This document shows positions 33,558 through 41,414 of a DNA stretch of 64,000 nt, in pieces (position 1 is the stretch's first letter; the number at the start of each line of letters is the position of its first letter). The notes beneath the pieces were generated by a model. The model did no database searches. It saw only the letters and a list, made by a program, of their open reading frames with translations, and was not told the DNA's origin. A program made the position numbers and the translations under genes. Source of the DNA: Bacillota bacterium (lineage in GTDB: Bacteria > Bacillota > Clostridia > Lachnospirales > Lachnospiraceae); contig JAEZFK010000021.1 of assembly GCA_023437715.1 (NCBI GenBank), forward strand, positions 124,001 to 188,000, given 5' to 3'.

Positions 33558-34373
33558 ATGAGAAGTTGGAAAACAAGCAATGAACCCAAGATCCCTAAAA
33601 CCTCAAAGAAAATGGATATGAAGAAACTGTTCCGAAGAAACCAGATTATCATTACCACGCTGGCCGTTATGATTGCTGCAGCTGGATATTTAAATTATGC
33701 AGGAAAGCAGGAGGCGGCTTCCGGGACAGACGTTTATGAAGCGGGAATGACAGACATTTCCGAGGAAGATATTCTGGCAGAAAACCAGGCTCTTGACGGC
33801 AACGGAAACAGTCAGGAAATCGCAAGCCTTGACCAGGATGCGGAAGATCTTGACAAACTGGCCGCAGCGGAGACCACAGAGGGAAATACGGCAGAAGCTA
33901 CTGACGCAGCATCAGAGAATGCAGCAGTTCCCCAGCTTGCAGCAGGCGAGACCCAGGCGGCCGACACAGGCCTTGATAACCCGGGCGAAGCAGTTCTCAC
34001 CAGCGGAATGAGCGTATCGGATTACATATCCAATGTACAGTTAAACAGAGAACAGGTAAGGGCCAAAAATAAGGAGACCCTGATGAACCTCATCAACAAT
34101 CCGAACATTGAGGAAGCAGCCAAACAGGAAGCCATTCAGGAAATGATCGACATGACGGCCATTTCTGAAAAGGAAAATGCAGCAGAGACCCTGCTTCTTG
34201 CCAAGGGCTTTGCAGATCCTGTGGTCAGCATCTCCAGCGGTAAAGTGGATGTAGTCATTAATGCAACCAGCATTACCGATCCCCAGCGCGCCCAGATTGA
34301 GGACATCGTAAAGAGAAAAACCGAGGTAGGAGCAGAAAATATCGTAATCACCCTTATGAAGCTGGAAGAGTAA
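33558..34373 (+). CDS. spoIIIAH: Stage III sporulation protein AH
   Basis: The 271-residue protein has an N-terminal membrane helix (IITTLAVMIAAAGYLNYA), a long acidic Ala/Glu/Thr linker (residues 55-145) and a C-terminal YscJ/FliF-like domain ending in VKRKTEVGAENIVITLM. SpoIIIAH interacts with forespore SpoIIQ in Bacillus and holds the two membranes together. ATG 33558 follows AAGGAG (33544-33549) by eight bases. It is the last gene of the spoIIIA operon. Confidence 0.94.
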   Translation: MRSWKTSNEPKIPKTSKKMDMKKLFRRNQIIITTLAVMIAAAGYLNYAGKQEAASGTDVYEAGMTDISEEDILAENQALDGNGNSQEIASLDQDAEDLDKLAAAETTEGNTAEATDAASENAAVPQLAAGETQAADTGLDNPGEAVLTSGMSVSDYISNVQLNREQVRAKNKETLMNLINNPNIEEAAKQEAIQEMIDMTAISEKENAAETLLLAKGFADPVVSISSGKVDVVINATSITDPQRAQIEDIVKRKTEVGAENIVITLMKLEE

Positions 34374-34379
34374 AAAGCC

Positions 34380-34409
34380 TTTACAAATAACGGACAATTT
34401 TGCTATAAT
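34380..34409 (+). promoter_or_regulatory. Promoter of the Asp23 family gene
   Basis: TTTACA (34380-34385) and TATAAT (34404-34409) are 18 bases apart, and the -10 is extended (TGC before it). Confidence 0.75.
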
Positions 34410-34456
34410 GATTCCAGGACCTAGAACAAGAAATTTAAGTACAGGAGGGAATTGCT

Positions 34457-34843
34457 GTGGCGGAAGCGGAGAGCAGAAATACTCACAAGGTATATGAAAA
34501 AGATAAAATCGGCGAAGTTCAGATAGCGGACGATGTGGTAGCAATCATCGCAGGCCTGGCTGCGACAGAAGTCGAAGGGGTGGATTCCATGGCCGGCAAC
34601 ATCACCAACGAGCTGGTGGCAAAGCTGGGCATGAAAAACTTATCCAAGGGCGTTAAGGTGGAGTTGACAGAAGAGCATGTATCTGTGGAACTGTCCTTAA
34701 ACATCAAATACGGATACAGTATACCTACAGTCAGTGAAAAGGTGCAGGAAAAGGTGCAGAATGCCATTGAGAATATGACAGGTCTGACGGTACTGGATGT
34801 GAACATCCGGATTGCCGGGGTTGCACTGGATGAGAATAAATAG
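34457..34843 (+). CDS. Asp23/Gls24 family envelope protein (YqhY-like)
   Basis: The 128-residue protein has the Asp23 core IGEVQIADDVVAIIAGLAAT, an NELVAKLGMKNLSKGV stretch and the KYGYSIPTVSEKVQEKVQ segment, with no membrane helix. The family is linked to envelope stress and, for YqhY of Bacillus, to fatty-acid synthesis control. In Bacillus yqhY lies between the acc genes and nusB. Here it follows spoIIIAH and has its own promoter. The start is GTG 34457 after AGGAGGGAA. Confidence 0.88.
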   Translation: MAEAESRNTHKVYEKDKIGEVQIADDVVAIIAGLAATEVEGVDSMAGNITNELVAKLGMKNLSKGVKVELTEEHVSVELSLNIKYGYSIPTVSEKVQEKVQNAIENMTGLTVLDVNIRIAGVALDENK

Positions 34844-34861
34844 GTTACGGAAGCTTATGGC

Positions 34862-34898
34862 AGAGGGCGGACCGGCAGAGGGTCCGGCCCTCTTTTTT
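34862..34898 (+). terminator. Terminator after the Asp23 family gene
   Basis: GAGGGC (34863-34868) with GCCCTC, plus GGACC with GGTCC, form an almost continuous stem with one bulge, followed by seven T. Confidence 0.85.
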
Positions 34899-34921
34899 TC
34901 TTGCTTTTTAACCGGAATAAC

Positions 34922-34949
34922 TAATATTTACTGCTGTATGTGACGATAT
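34922..34949 (+). promoter_or_regulatory. Sigma-28 (SigD)-like promoter of the flagellin gene
   Basis: TAAT (34922-34925) and GACGATAT (34942-34949) are separated by 16 bases and differ from the SigD consensus TAAA-N15-GCCGATAT at one base in each element. The predicted leader is about 37 bases, suitable for the GAGGTG ribosome binding site at 34982-34987. Confidence 0.6.
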
Positions 34950-34992
34950 TAAAATTAAGATACTGCTGATAAAATCAAGATGAGGTGTAGCT

Positions 34993-36771
34993 ATGAGTGT
35001 TATTGCCCACAATCTGACTGCCATGAAGGCCAACAACCGTTTGAGCGCCAATACTTCGGGTGTATCGAAATCCCTGCAGAAACTGTCTTCCGGATACAGA
35101 ATTAACAGCGCCGCAGATGATGCGGCGGGCCTGGGTATTTCTGAAAAGATGCGCAGACAGATTACGGGCCTTAGCCAGGGCATTGAAAACACCCAGGACG
35201 GAGTGTCTATGTGCCAAGTGGCCGACGGGGCTCTGGTTGAGGTGACGAATATGCTTCAAAGGCTTACGGAGCTGTCCGCCCAGTCCGCCAACGGAATATA
35301 CTCCGATGAGGACAGGGAATCCCTTCAACAGGAAGTCAGCCAGATATTGGGAGAGATTGACAGAATCGGCTCCTCCACCACATTTAATAAGATTCCTGTT
35401 TTTAAAGGCTCGGATACATACATGGTAAATGAGGACGGCTCTCCCGTCATCATTAGCGATATTAAAGTGAAGGATTTAACCCTTGCCGATATTGATCTGG
35501 GCGCCATGCCTTTCGATTCCGGCAGCAGTGCCAACCATCTGGCATTGCAGGCGGTTGTGAATAACAAGGACTCAGGGGCATACGGAAAGGACTTTAATTT
35601 AATATACGGGCAGGGAAGCACCTCTAACTCCACCTTTAACCTGACCTATACGGCGGCCGACAATTCTGTAAAAAAGGTCAGCGGAATCCGGCTGGACCAG
35701 CTGGAGAAGTCAAATTACAACTTTGACGGTGATGATACCTGGACAAGAGATTTCACCTACACAGGGTCCGACGGATTTTCCATGACGATCACCCAGAAGG
35801 TCGTGCTGGATGAGTCGGATGAGGATAATAAGAAATATAAAATTTCTTATGAATTCACCAATCATTCAGGAACAGACGCAAACGTACAGTTTATGTTCCA
35901 TGTGGATACAGCGTACAATAATAATGATATTTGTGAAGGATATTTTGTAGACGGCCAGCGGATCGAGAACAACTCCATGTATTCGGAAGATGGAAAGACC
36001 CTGGACGGTGTGGCTTCCGGCAAAATAAATACGGATGTTCCGAAGAGTATTTCCATTGTGGATGTGGACAATGCGCTGGCTTTTTCCGAGAAAGTGACGT
36101 TTGATACCGGAAATCCTCCTGACCTGGTGTCAGTAGGCCTTTACTGGCAGATCGATGAGTGGTCCTATTACAATAACCCTGACAGCAACCCGTCCCTGGG
36201 GAAAGATGCGAACCGGACGGATTTAGGCTTCAGCCTGCAGTGGTCCGATGATCTCTCCGCTTCAGGCTCTGTAACTTACAGTCTTGAGTACGGAATTACA
36301 GATACGCAAAAGGACGATAATCTTAAGGATGTGTCCCTTACCCCCAATCTGAGTCAGACGGTTGACCATGACGAGGTGGGCCGGGTCTGGATTCAATCCG
36401 GTGTGGAAGGGGGAGAGGGAATCTGGCTGGAATTCGGCGAGATGAATTCCTCTGTCATCGGCGTTGACGATGTGGACGTTTCTACAGCTGCCGGCGCAAA
36501 GCGCGCTATGAATATGGTAAAAGGAGCCCTGCAAAGGGTCATGAAAAACCGTGGAACAATCGGCGCCCAGCAGAACCGCCTGGAACATACCATGGCCAAT
36601 GGGAGCAATATGCTGGAGAATATTACGGACTCGGAATCCAGAATCCGCGATGCAGACGTTGCAAAGGAAATGCTTAAGTATACAAGCGCCTCTATCTTGG
36701 TGCAGTCAAGCCAGGCCATGCTGGCCCAGGCAAACCAGGTCAATCAGGGAGTTCTCACTTTGCTGAGATAA
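34993..36771 (+). CDS. Flagellin with a large central variable domain
   Basis: The 592-residue protein has canonical flagellin ends. Residues 1-142 begin MSVIAHNLTAMKANNRL and include LSSGYRINSAADDAAGL. The last 95 residues end in SSQAMLAQANQVNQGVLTLL. Between them lies about 350 residues of beta-rich sequence (YTGSDGFSMTITQKVVL, FMFHVDTAYNNND, SGSVTYSLEYG) that would form the D2/D3 part exposed on the filament. No HExxH protease motif is present. A SigD-like promoter precedes it, and no other flagellar gene is in the window. Most clostridial flagellins of this type are shorter (around 270-400). Confidence 0.93.
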   Translation: MSVIAHNLTAMKANNRLSANTSGVSKSLQKLSSGYRINSAADDAAGLGISEKMRRQITGLSQGIENTQDGVSMCQVADGALVEVTNMLQRLTELSAQSANGIYSDEDRESLQQEVSQILGEIDRIGSSTTFNKIPVFKGSDTYMVNEDGSPVIISDIKVKDLTLADIDLGAMPFDSGSSANHLALQAVVNNKDSGAYGKDFNLIYGQGSTSNSTFNLTYTAADNSVKKVSGIRLDQLEKSNYNFDGDDTWTRDFTYTGSDGFSMTITQKVVLDESDEDNKKYKISYEFTNHSGTDANVQFMFHVDTAYNNNDICEGYFVDGQRIENNSMYSEDGKTLDGVASGKINTDVPKSISIVDVDNALAFSEKVTFDTGNPPDLVSVGLYWQIDEWSYYNNPDSNPSLGKDANRTDLGFSLQWSDDLSASGSVTYSLEYGITDTQKDDNLKDVSLTPNLSQTVDHDEVGRVWIQSGVEGGEGIWLEFGEMNSSVIGVDDVDVSTAAGAKRAMNMVKGALQRVMKNRGTIGAQQNRLEHTMANGSNMLENITDSESRIRDADVAKEMLKYTSASILVQSSQAMLAQANQVNQGVLTLLR

Positions 36772-36782
36772 GGGAAGAACCA

Positions 36783-36816
36783 AACGGCATTGGACATTGT
36801 TCCGATGCCGTTTTTT
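36783..36816 (+). terminator. Flagellin terminator
   Basis: AACGGCAT (36783-36790) pairs with ATGCCGTT (36805-36812), with inner GGA/TCC pairing, followed by a run of T. Confidence 0.85.
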
Positions 36817-36849
36817 ATCTCATAGGAAAGTTCATCCTATACGATAAAA

Positions 36850-36940
36850 ACCCTCCGGGGGATGCGCACTCCGCGCCAAGGAAGTATGGTTGCCGAAGCA
36901 ACCGCGCTCCGGCGCGAGAGTCCGCGAGCGTACTCTTTAT
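36850..36940. other. GC-rich multi-hairpin element
   Basis: In an otherwise A+T-rich spacer, about 90 bases fold into consecutive stems. GGTTGC-CGAA-GCAACC lies at 36888-36903 and CGCGC-TCCG-GCGCG at 36903-36916. AGAGT (36917-36921) pairs with ACTCT (36932-36936). On the minus strand a short CCC/GGG stem followed by TTTTT lies at the other end. It looks like a dispersed palindromic repeat or a small structured RNA. No coding frame is supported. A separate small inverted repeat ATAGGA/TCCTAT lies at 36822-36840. Confidence 0.45.
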
Positions 36941-37020
36941 TTGTCAGGTCCGCCGGATTTCCAATTTTTTGGAAATATCCGCTTGAAGAATGAAGAAGTA
37001 TCATATATAATCGGTTATGA

Positions 37021-37038
37021 GGTTAGACAAAACTAACC
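37021..37038. promoter_or_regulatory. Inverted repeat before the FeoA gene
   Basis: GGTTAG (37021-37026) and CTAACC (37033-37038) flank ACAAAA. The arms resemble half-sites of DtxR-family metal regulators (TTAGGTTAG), but the six-base centre is longer than their usual one-base centre. It is 37 bases upstream of the start and could also be a leader hairpin. Confidence 0.35.
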
Positions 37039-37074
37039 GGTTGCGCGTTTTCTTAAAGAGGAAAGGAGCTTCCC

Positions 37075-37284
37075 ATGCCCTTGCTGTTGGCTGAATTGAA
37101 TATCCTGTATACCATAAGGCACATCCGTGCAAGCGAAAAAGAACGCCATCATTTAGAAACCCTAGGATTTATTCCGGGTGTGCAGCTCATGGTCCTTTCT
37201 AAATTCAACGGTTATCTTTTAATCAGCATTAAAGGCTCCCGTGTGGGAATCGACAGGAATCTGGCAAAACGGATTATTATTTAA
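37075..37284 (+). CDS. FeoA-like SH3-domain protein
   Basis: The 69-residue protein has the FeoA core: hydrophobic strands ERHHLETLGFIPGVQLMVL, then YLLISIKGSRVGIDRNLAKRI. FeoA proteins are small cytosolic SH3-like partners of the ferrous iron transporter FeoB. No feoB is nearby. The gene is instead 13 bases upstream of a GGDEF/EAL gene and probably shares its mRNA. AAAGGAG precedes the start. Confidence 0.8.
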   Translation: MPLLLAELNILYTIRHIRASEKERHHLETLGFIPGVQLMVLSKFNGYLLISIKGSRVGIDRNLAKRIII

Positions 37285-37297
37285 CTAAGGAGTTTTC

Positions 37298-39325
37298 ATG
37301 AAAAACAAATATATTATATTTCTTCTATATTTATGTGCAGGGCTGATCCTTGCCATTGTTTTCATTCAGATCAATGGTTTATCGGTCAATCCCCTTTCTG
37401 CCGGGAATATTACCTATCAGATGTATTATCAGTACCGGTCCAGCCAGACCGTCACACTTTTTCTCGCCATCGGAAGCGTCTCCGTGCTGTTTGCCAGGGA
37501 AAGAATTACCCGGGAACTAAAAAGGAAGGCATACACCGACGTAACAGGCATAAAAAATAAGCATGCCTGTCTGGAGGAAATGAATATGCTGGACTGCAGG
37601 GATGATACCTTAAATATCGGTTTCGCCATGTTTGATTTAAATAACTTGAAAAAGGTAAACGACTTTTACGGCCATGAAAAGGGAGACGAGCTGATCCAGA
37701 GCTTTGCTGCTCTTCTTCGGAAAGCTTCCAATAAAAAGTACTTTCTGGGCCGTTTTGGAGGCGATGAGTTTATCGTCATCATAAAAAACTGCACGGAAGA
37801 GATTATGGAGACCTACATCAGCCAGGTCCGGGAGCTGGTAAAGCATTATAACAAGGGAAGGACCGTGCCTCTCAGCTTTGCCAGCGGCTACGCCATAAGC
37901 ACCAGAAGCCACTACTATCTCACAGAGGATATTTTAAAGGAAGCGGACAAGGATATGTACCGGAACAAAAGGATGATGAAATCCGAGTCCCTGATGAACC
38001 CGTCACAGCTCAGCCGGATACTGGATGCAGAACGGATCTCTTATTTGGAGAGGGATAATCTGACCGGCCTGTTTAACCACGACGCCTTTCTTCTGGCCAT
38101 TACAAAGGTCATCGCCCAGTCCGACCAGTCCCAGAACCTTGCCCTGGTCTGCTCCGACATAGCCAATTTCAGGTACATCAATGATACCTACGGCCATCAG
38201 GAAGGGAGCCAGATCCTTAAGCTCTTTGCCGATGAATTGTCCGCTCAGCCTTTCTGCCTATGCGCCAGCCGCTTATACTCGGACAATTTTGCATTTCTTG
38301 CCGAATTCCCGGATATTCCCCAGGAGAGCACCGCGGATAAGATTAAGGAATGGTGTTTTGACTTTTCAGCCCTTATTAACAAAACCTACCGTGGGAGCCG
38401 GATTGTAATCAACAGCGGAATTTATTTTATCCGGGGGGAAAAACCATCCGTCGAAGCTATGTTAAATCATGCGAACACGGCCAGAAAGCACACCAAAACC
38501 TCTCCCTTTCATATTCTGGTTTACGGCGATGAAATGGCCCGTTCGGAAAAGAAAAAGGCGGAAATCCTCAATTCTTTCCATCAGGCCATTGAAAAGCGGG
38601 AATTCAAGGTATATCTTCAGCCCAAGGTGAAATGCTCCGACAAAAGCATCTGCGGAGCAGAAGCATTAATCCGCTGGGAGAAGCCTTACGGAAACTTATG
38701 CTATCCGGCGGAGTTTATTCCGGTGCTTGAGGGATCGGGGGATATCATCGAACTGGATTACTATGTTTATGAACATATTTTCTGGTATCTTCATCAGCAG
38801 CTGGAAAAGGGGAAAACGGTCTTTCCGATTTCCATGAATGTTTCCCGGCTTCATTTGGCCCGCCCTCACGATTTTATCAGCCATATCCGTGAGCTTTTGG
38901 AAAAGTATGACGTACCGGCTTCCTATCTTTTGTTTGAGCTTACGGAAAGCATCTATATCCAGGAAATATACTCCGCAATGATTTTTGTTGACGGGCTTCA
39001 CGCCCTTGGCATTAAGGTCTCCATGGATGACTTTGGAAGCGGCTACTCCTCTCTGGAGCTTTTAAGCAATCTGCCCTTTGATGAAATCAAGTTTGACAAG
39101 GTGTTCCTGGCAAACAGCGGGGATGACAATTCCCGGAAGATTCTCATTCACTTAATGGATCTTGTAAAGAGCATGAATAAAACCATTGTCTGTGAAGGAG
39201 TGGAGATGCAGGAGGATGTGATATTGCTGGATCAATGCGACTGCGATATCATGCAGGGCTATTATTATTTCAGGCCCATGCCTCTGAAAGAATTCAAGTA
39301 TCCTGCGGAATCCGCGGGCAGATAG
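37298..39325 (+). CDS. Membrane GGDEF-GGDEF-EAL cyclic-di-GMP enzyme
   Basis: The 675-residue protein has two membrane helices (residues 5-25 and 48-66). A first GGDEF domain has an intact GRFGGDEFIVII motif. A second GGDEF-like domain has SRLYSDNFAFLA in place of the motif and so is probably inactive. A C-terminal EAL domain has GAEALIRW, MNVSRLH, ELTES, DDFGSGYSS and EGVE, which keeps the phosphodiesterase residues. It could both make and degrade cyclic di-GMP. It follows the FeoA-like gene and lies downstream of flagellin, suggesting control of motility. Confidence 0.9.
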   Translation: MKNKYIIFLLYLCAGLILAIVFIQINGLSVNPLSAGNITYQMYYQYRSSQTVTLFLAIGSVSVLFARERITRELKRKAYTDVTGIKNKHACLEEMNMLDCRDDTLNIGFAMFDLNNLKKVNDFYGHEKGDELIQSFAALLRKASNKKYFLGRFGGDEFIVIIKNCTEEIMETYISQVRELVKHYNKGRTVPLSFASGYAISTRSHYYLTEDILKEADKDMYRNKRMMKSESLMNPSQLSRILDAERISYLERDNLTGLFNHDAFLLAITKVIAQSDQSQNLALVCSDIANFRYINDTYGHQEGSQILKLFADELSAQPFCLCASRLYSDNFAFLAEFPDIPQESTADKIKEWCFDFSALINKTYRGSRIVINSGIYFIRGEKPSVEAMLNHANTARKHTKTSPFHILVYGDEMARSEKKKAEILNSFHQAIEKREFKVYLQPKVKCSDKSICGAEALIRWEKPYGNLCYPAEFIPVLEGSGDIIELDYYVYEHIFWYLHQQLEKGKTVFPISMNVSRLHLARPHDFISHIRELLEKYDVPASYLLFELTESIYIQEIYSAMIFVDGLHALGIKVSMDDFGSGYSSLELLSNLPFDEIKFDKVFLANSGDDNSRKILIHLMDLVKSMNKTIVCEGVEMQEDVILLDQCDCDIMQGYYYFRPMPLKEFKYPAESAGR

Positions 39326-39337
39326 CAGCAGATATGA

Positions 39338-39380
39338 CAGCGGCAGTTTTGGAATATAATCCAAAAACTGCCGCTGCTTT
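39338..39380 (+). terminator. Terminator after the GGDEF/EAL gene
   Basis: A long stem, CAGCGGCAGTTTTGGA (39338-39353) with TCCAAAAACTGCCGCTG (39360-39376), has one bulge and is followed by CTTTT. Confidence 0.85.
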
Positions 39381-39399
39381 TGGATATTCAAAATTACTA

Positions 39400-39428
39400 T
39401 TGTATAAAAAACCCTGGTAAGGTATAAT
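39400..39428 (+). promoter_or_regulatory. Promoter of the nusB operon
   Basis: TTGTAT (39400-39405) and TATAAT (39423-39428) are 17 bases apart. The promoter is followed by the long same-strand gene run nusB to DUF554. Confidence 0.75.
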
Positions 39429-39473
39429 AATTCCAAACGTCCAGAAAAACCACCTATAGGAGGACCATGGTAA

Positions 39474-39917
39474 ATGACCAGAAGTAAATTGCGTGAACAC
39501 TGCTTTAAGATGCTCTTCTGCGCTGATTTTTATCCGGCGGAAGAGAAAGAATGGCAGCTTATTCAATATTTTCAAGAACCAAATGAGGATGATTTAAACG
39601 AGGAAGGCAAAGAGGAGATCATCCATGACGTAGAGATGAGCGAAGAGAACTATGTATATTTAAAAGAAAAAGCAGAGGCCGTTATGGCGAAGATCCCGGA
39701 ACTGGATATAAAGATCAATGAAGTGGCGGAAGGGTGGAAGACAAAGCGTATGGGAAAAGCCGAGCTTACCATTCTCCGCCTTGCCTTATACGAGATTTTA
39801 TTCGATCAGGATGTGCCGGAGAAGGTGGCCATCAATGAGGCGGTAGAACTGGCAAAAAAATACGGCGGAAACGAAGCTCCGGCATTTATTAACGGAGTTT
39901 TGGCAAAACTGGTGTAA
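39474..39917 (+). CDS. nusB: Transcription antitermination factor NusB
   Basis: NusB binds boxA RNA with NusE (S10) for rRNA antitermination. The 147-residue helical protein begins MTRSKLREHCFKMLFCADF and ends with KTKRMGKAELTILRLALYE and VAINEAVELAKKYGGNEAPAFINGVL, the two most conserved family stretches. ATAGGAGGA (39456-39464) lies before ATG 39474. A nearer out-of-frame ATG at 39467 ends after six codons. Confidence 0.95.
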   Translation: MTRSKLREHCFKMLFCADFYPAEEKEWQLIQYFQEPNEDDLNEEGKEEIIHDVEMSEENYVYLKEKAEAVMAKIPELDIKINEVAEGWKTKRMGKAELTILRLALYEILFDQDVPEKVAINEAVELAKKYGGNEAPAFINGVLAKLV

Positions 39918-39918
39918 T

Positions 39919-41199
39919 ATGGCAGGCGTGTATTCCGTTTCTCAGGTCAATGCTTATATTAAGAATATGTTTGCCCAGGATTTCGCCCTGAACAGAATCT
40001 CCGTAAAGGGAGAGGTGTCCAACTGCAAATACCATACCTCAGGCCATATATATTTTACCTTAAAGGATGGAAAGTCCTCCATTTCGGCAGTCATGTTTGC
40101 CGGCAGCAGAAAAGGACTTGCCTTTACCCTGGAGGAAGGGCAGCAGGTGACGGCCAAGGGCAGCGTGGAGGTCTATGAGCGGGACGGAAGATACCAGCTC
40201 TACGCCCAGGAAATCACGAGAGAGGGAATCGGAGATTTGTTTGAACGGTTCCAGAAGCTTCGCGACGAACTGGAAGAAATGGGGATGTTTTCCCCGGAGT
40301 ATAAAAAGCCCATCCCAAAGCACGCCAAAACCGTGGGAATCGTAACAGCTCCAACGGGAGCGGCTATCCGGGATATTATGAATATATCCGCCAGAAGAAA
40401 TCCTTATGTCCAGCTTTTTCTCTACCCGGCTCTTGTCCAGGGGGAGAATGCAAAGGAAAGCATTGTAAAGGGAATCGAGACCCTGGACCGGATGGGGCTT
40501 GACGTTCTCATCGTAGGCAGGGGCGGCGGTTCCATTGAGGATTTATGGGCGTTTAATGAAGAAGTTGTGGCAAGGGCGATTTTTAACTGCAATACGCCTG
40601 TCATTTCCGCAGTAGGCCATGAAACCGATGTGACCATTGCGGATTATGTGGCGGATATGCGCGCCCCTACGCCCTCTGCGGCCGCAGAGCTGGCGGTGTT
40701 TGATTATAGTCTGTTTGAGGAACAGGTGCAGCTGTACCGGAACACCCTTTCCAAGGCCATGGACAGGAAGCTGGAACGCTGCCGTTACCGTGCCGGCCAA
40801 TACGGCTTACGTCTGAAATTTCACGATCCCAGGCGCAGCATCCGGGAAAACCGCCAAAGGCTGGCTGATATGGAAGAAAAGCTCAGAAGCCTTATGGTGT
40901 CAAAGGCGGCTTCCGACCGGGCAAGGGCGGCAGAGGGAGAACAGCGGATGAAACGGCTGATTGAAAAGCAGGCGGTCCGCGACAGGCACAGGCTGGAACT
41001 GATGATCAGCCGTCTGGACGGTCTTTCCCCCTTAAAGCGCATTGGCGGCGGATACGGATTTATAACCGATGAAAAGGACCGAAGGCTGGAATCCATAGAT
41101 CAGGTAAAGGCCGGAGACGGCATTAAGGTAAGGGTCCGGGACGGAAGCGTGGAAGCGGTGGTTTCCAATGTTTCTTCGTCACAAATAAAGGAGAAGTAA
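39919..41199 (+). CDS. xseA: Exodeoxyribonuclease VII large subunit
   Basis: XseA with XseB degrades single-stranded DNA to oligonucleotides. The 426-residue protein has an N-terminal OB fold (SVSQVNAYIKNMFAQD, GEVSNCKYHTSGHIYFTLKD), the catalytic region VGIVTAPTGAAIRDI and VGRGGGSIEDLWAFN, then GHETDVTIADYVADMRAPTPSAAAE and a long coiled coil. It starts two bases after nusB. Confidence 0.96.
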   Translation: MAGVYSVSQVNAYIKNMFAQDFALNRISVKGEVSNCKYHTSGHIYFTLKDGKSSISAVMFAGSRKGLAFTLEEGQQVTAKGSVEVYERDGRYQLYAQEITREGIGDLFERFQKLRDELEEMGMFSPEYKKPIPKHAKTVGIVTAPTGAAIRDIMNISARRNPYVQLFLYPALVQGENAKESIVKGIETLDRMGLDVLIVGRGGGSIEDLWAFNEEVVARAIFNCNTPVISAVGHETDVTIADYVADMRAPTPSAAAELAVFDYSLFEEQVQLYRNTLSKAMDRKLERCRYRAGQYGLRLKFHDPRRSIRENRQRLADMEEKLRSLMVSKAASDRARAAEGEQRMKRLIEKQAVRDRHRLELMISRLDGLSPLKRIGGGYGFITDEKDRRLESIDQVKAGDGIKVRVRDGSVEAVVSNVSSSQIKEK

Positions 41200-41201
41200 C
41201 G

Positions 41202-41414
41202 ATGGCAGCAAAAAAAGAACAGACCATTGAAGAGACATTTGCACAGCTGGAAGAGATCATACGTAAGCTGGAGAGCGGAGAAAGTTCTCTGGAGGAGGCC
41301 TTTGGGCATTACGAGACCGGAATGAAGCTGGTGAAGTCCTGCAATGAAAAGATAGATAAGGTTGAGAAAAAGATAATTGTATTAGAGGAAAATGGTGAGG
41401 AAGATGGAGTTTAA
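41202..41414 (+). CDS. xseB: Exodeoxyribonuclease VII small subunit
   Basis: The 70-residue helical protein has the XseB signature TFAQLEEIIRKLESGESSLE and a GMKLVKSCNEKIDKVEKK tail. It binds the XseA coiled coil. It starts two bases after xseA, with AAGGAG inside the end of xseA, and overlaps ispA by 11 bases. Confidence 0.95.
   Translation: MAAKKEQTIEETFAQLEEIIRKLESGESSLEEAFGHYETGMKLVKSCNEKIDKVEKKIIVLEENGEEDGV

Noticed and set aside
34950..34972. TAAA-N11-GCTGATAA as flagellin SigD promoter
   Set aside because: The spacing is four bases too short and the leader would be about 13 bases. The site at 34922-34949 fits better.
36850..36945. Cyclic-di-GMP riboswitch before the GGDEF/EAL unit
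   Set aside because: The conserved GCACGCAAAG-type core and the tetraloop-receptor arrangement of the GEMM classes are not present.
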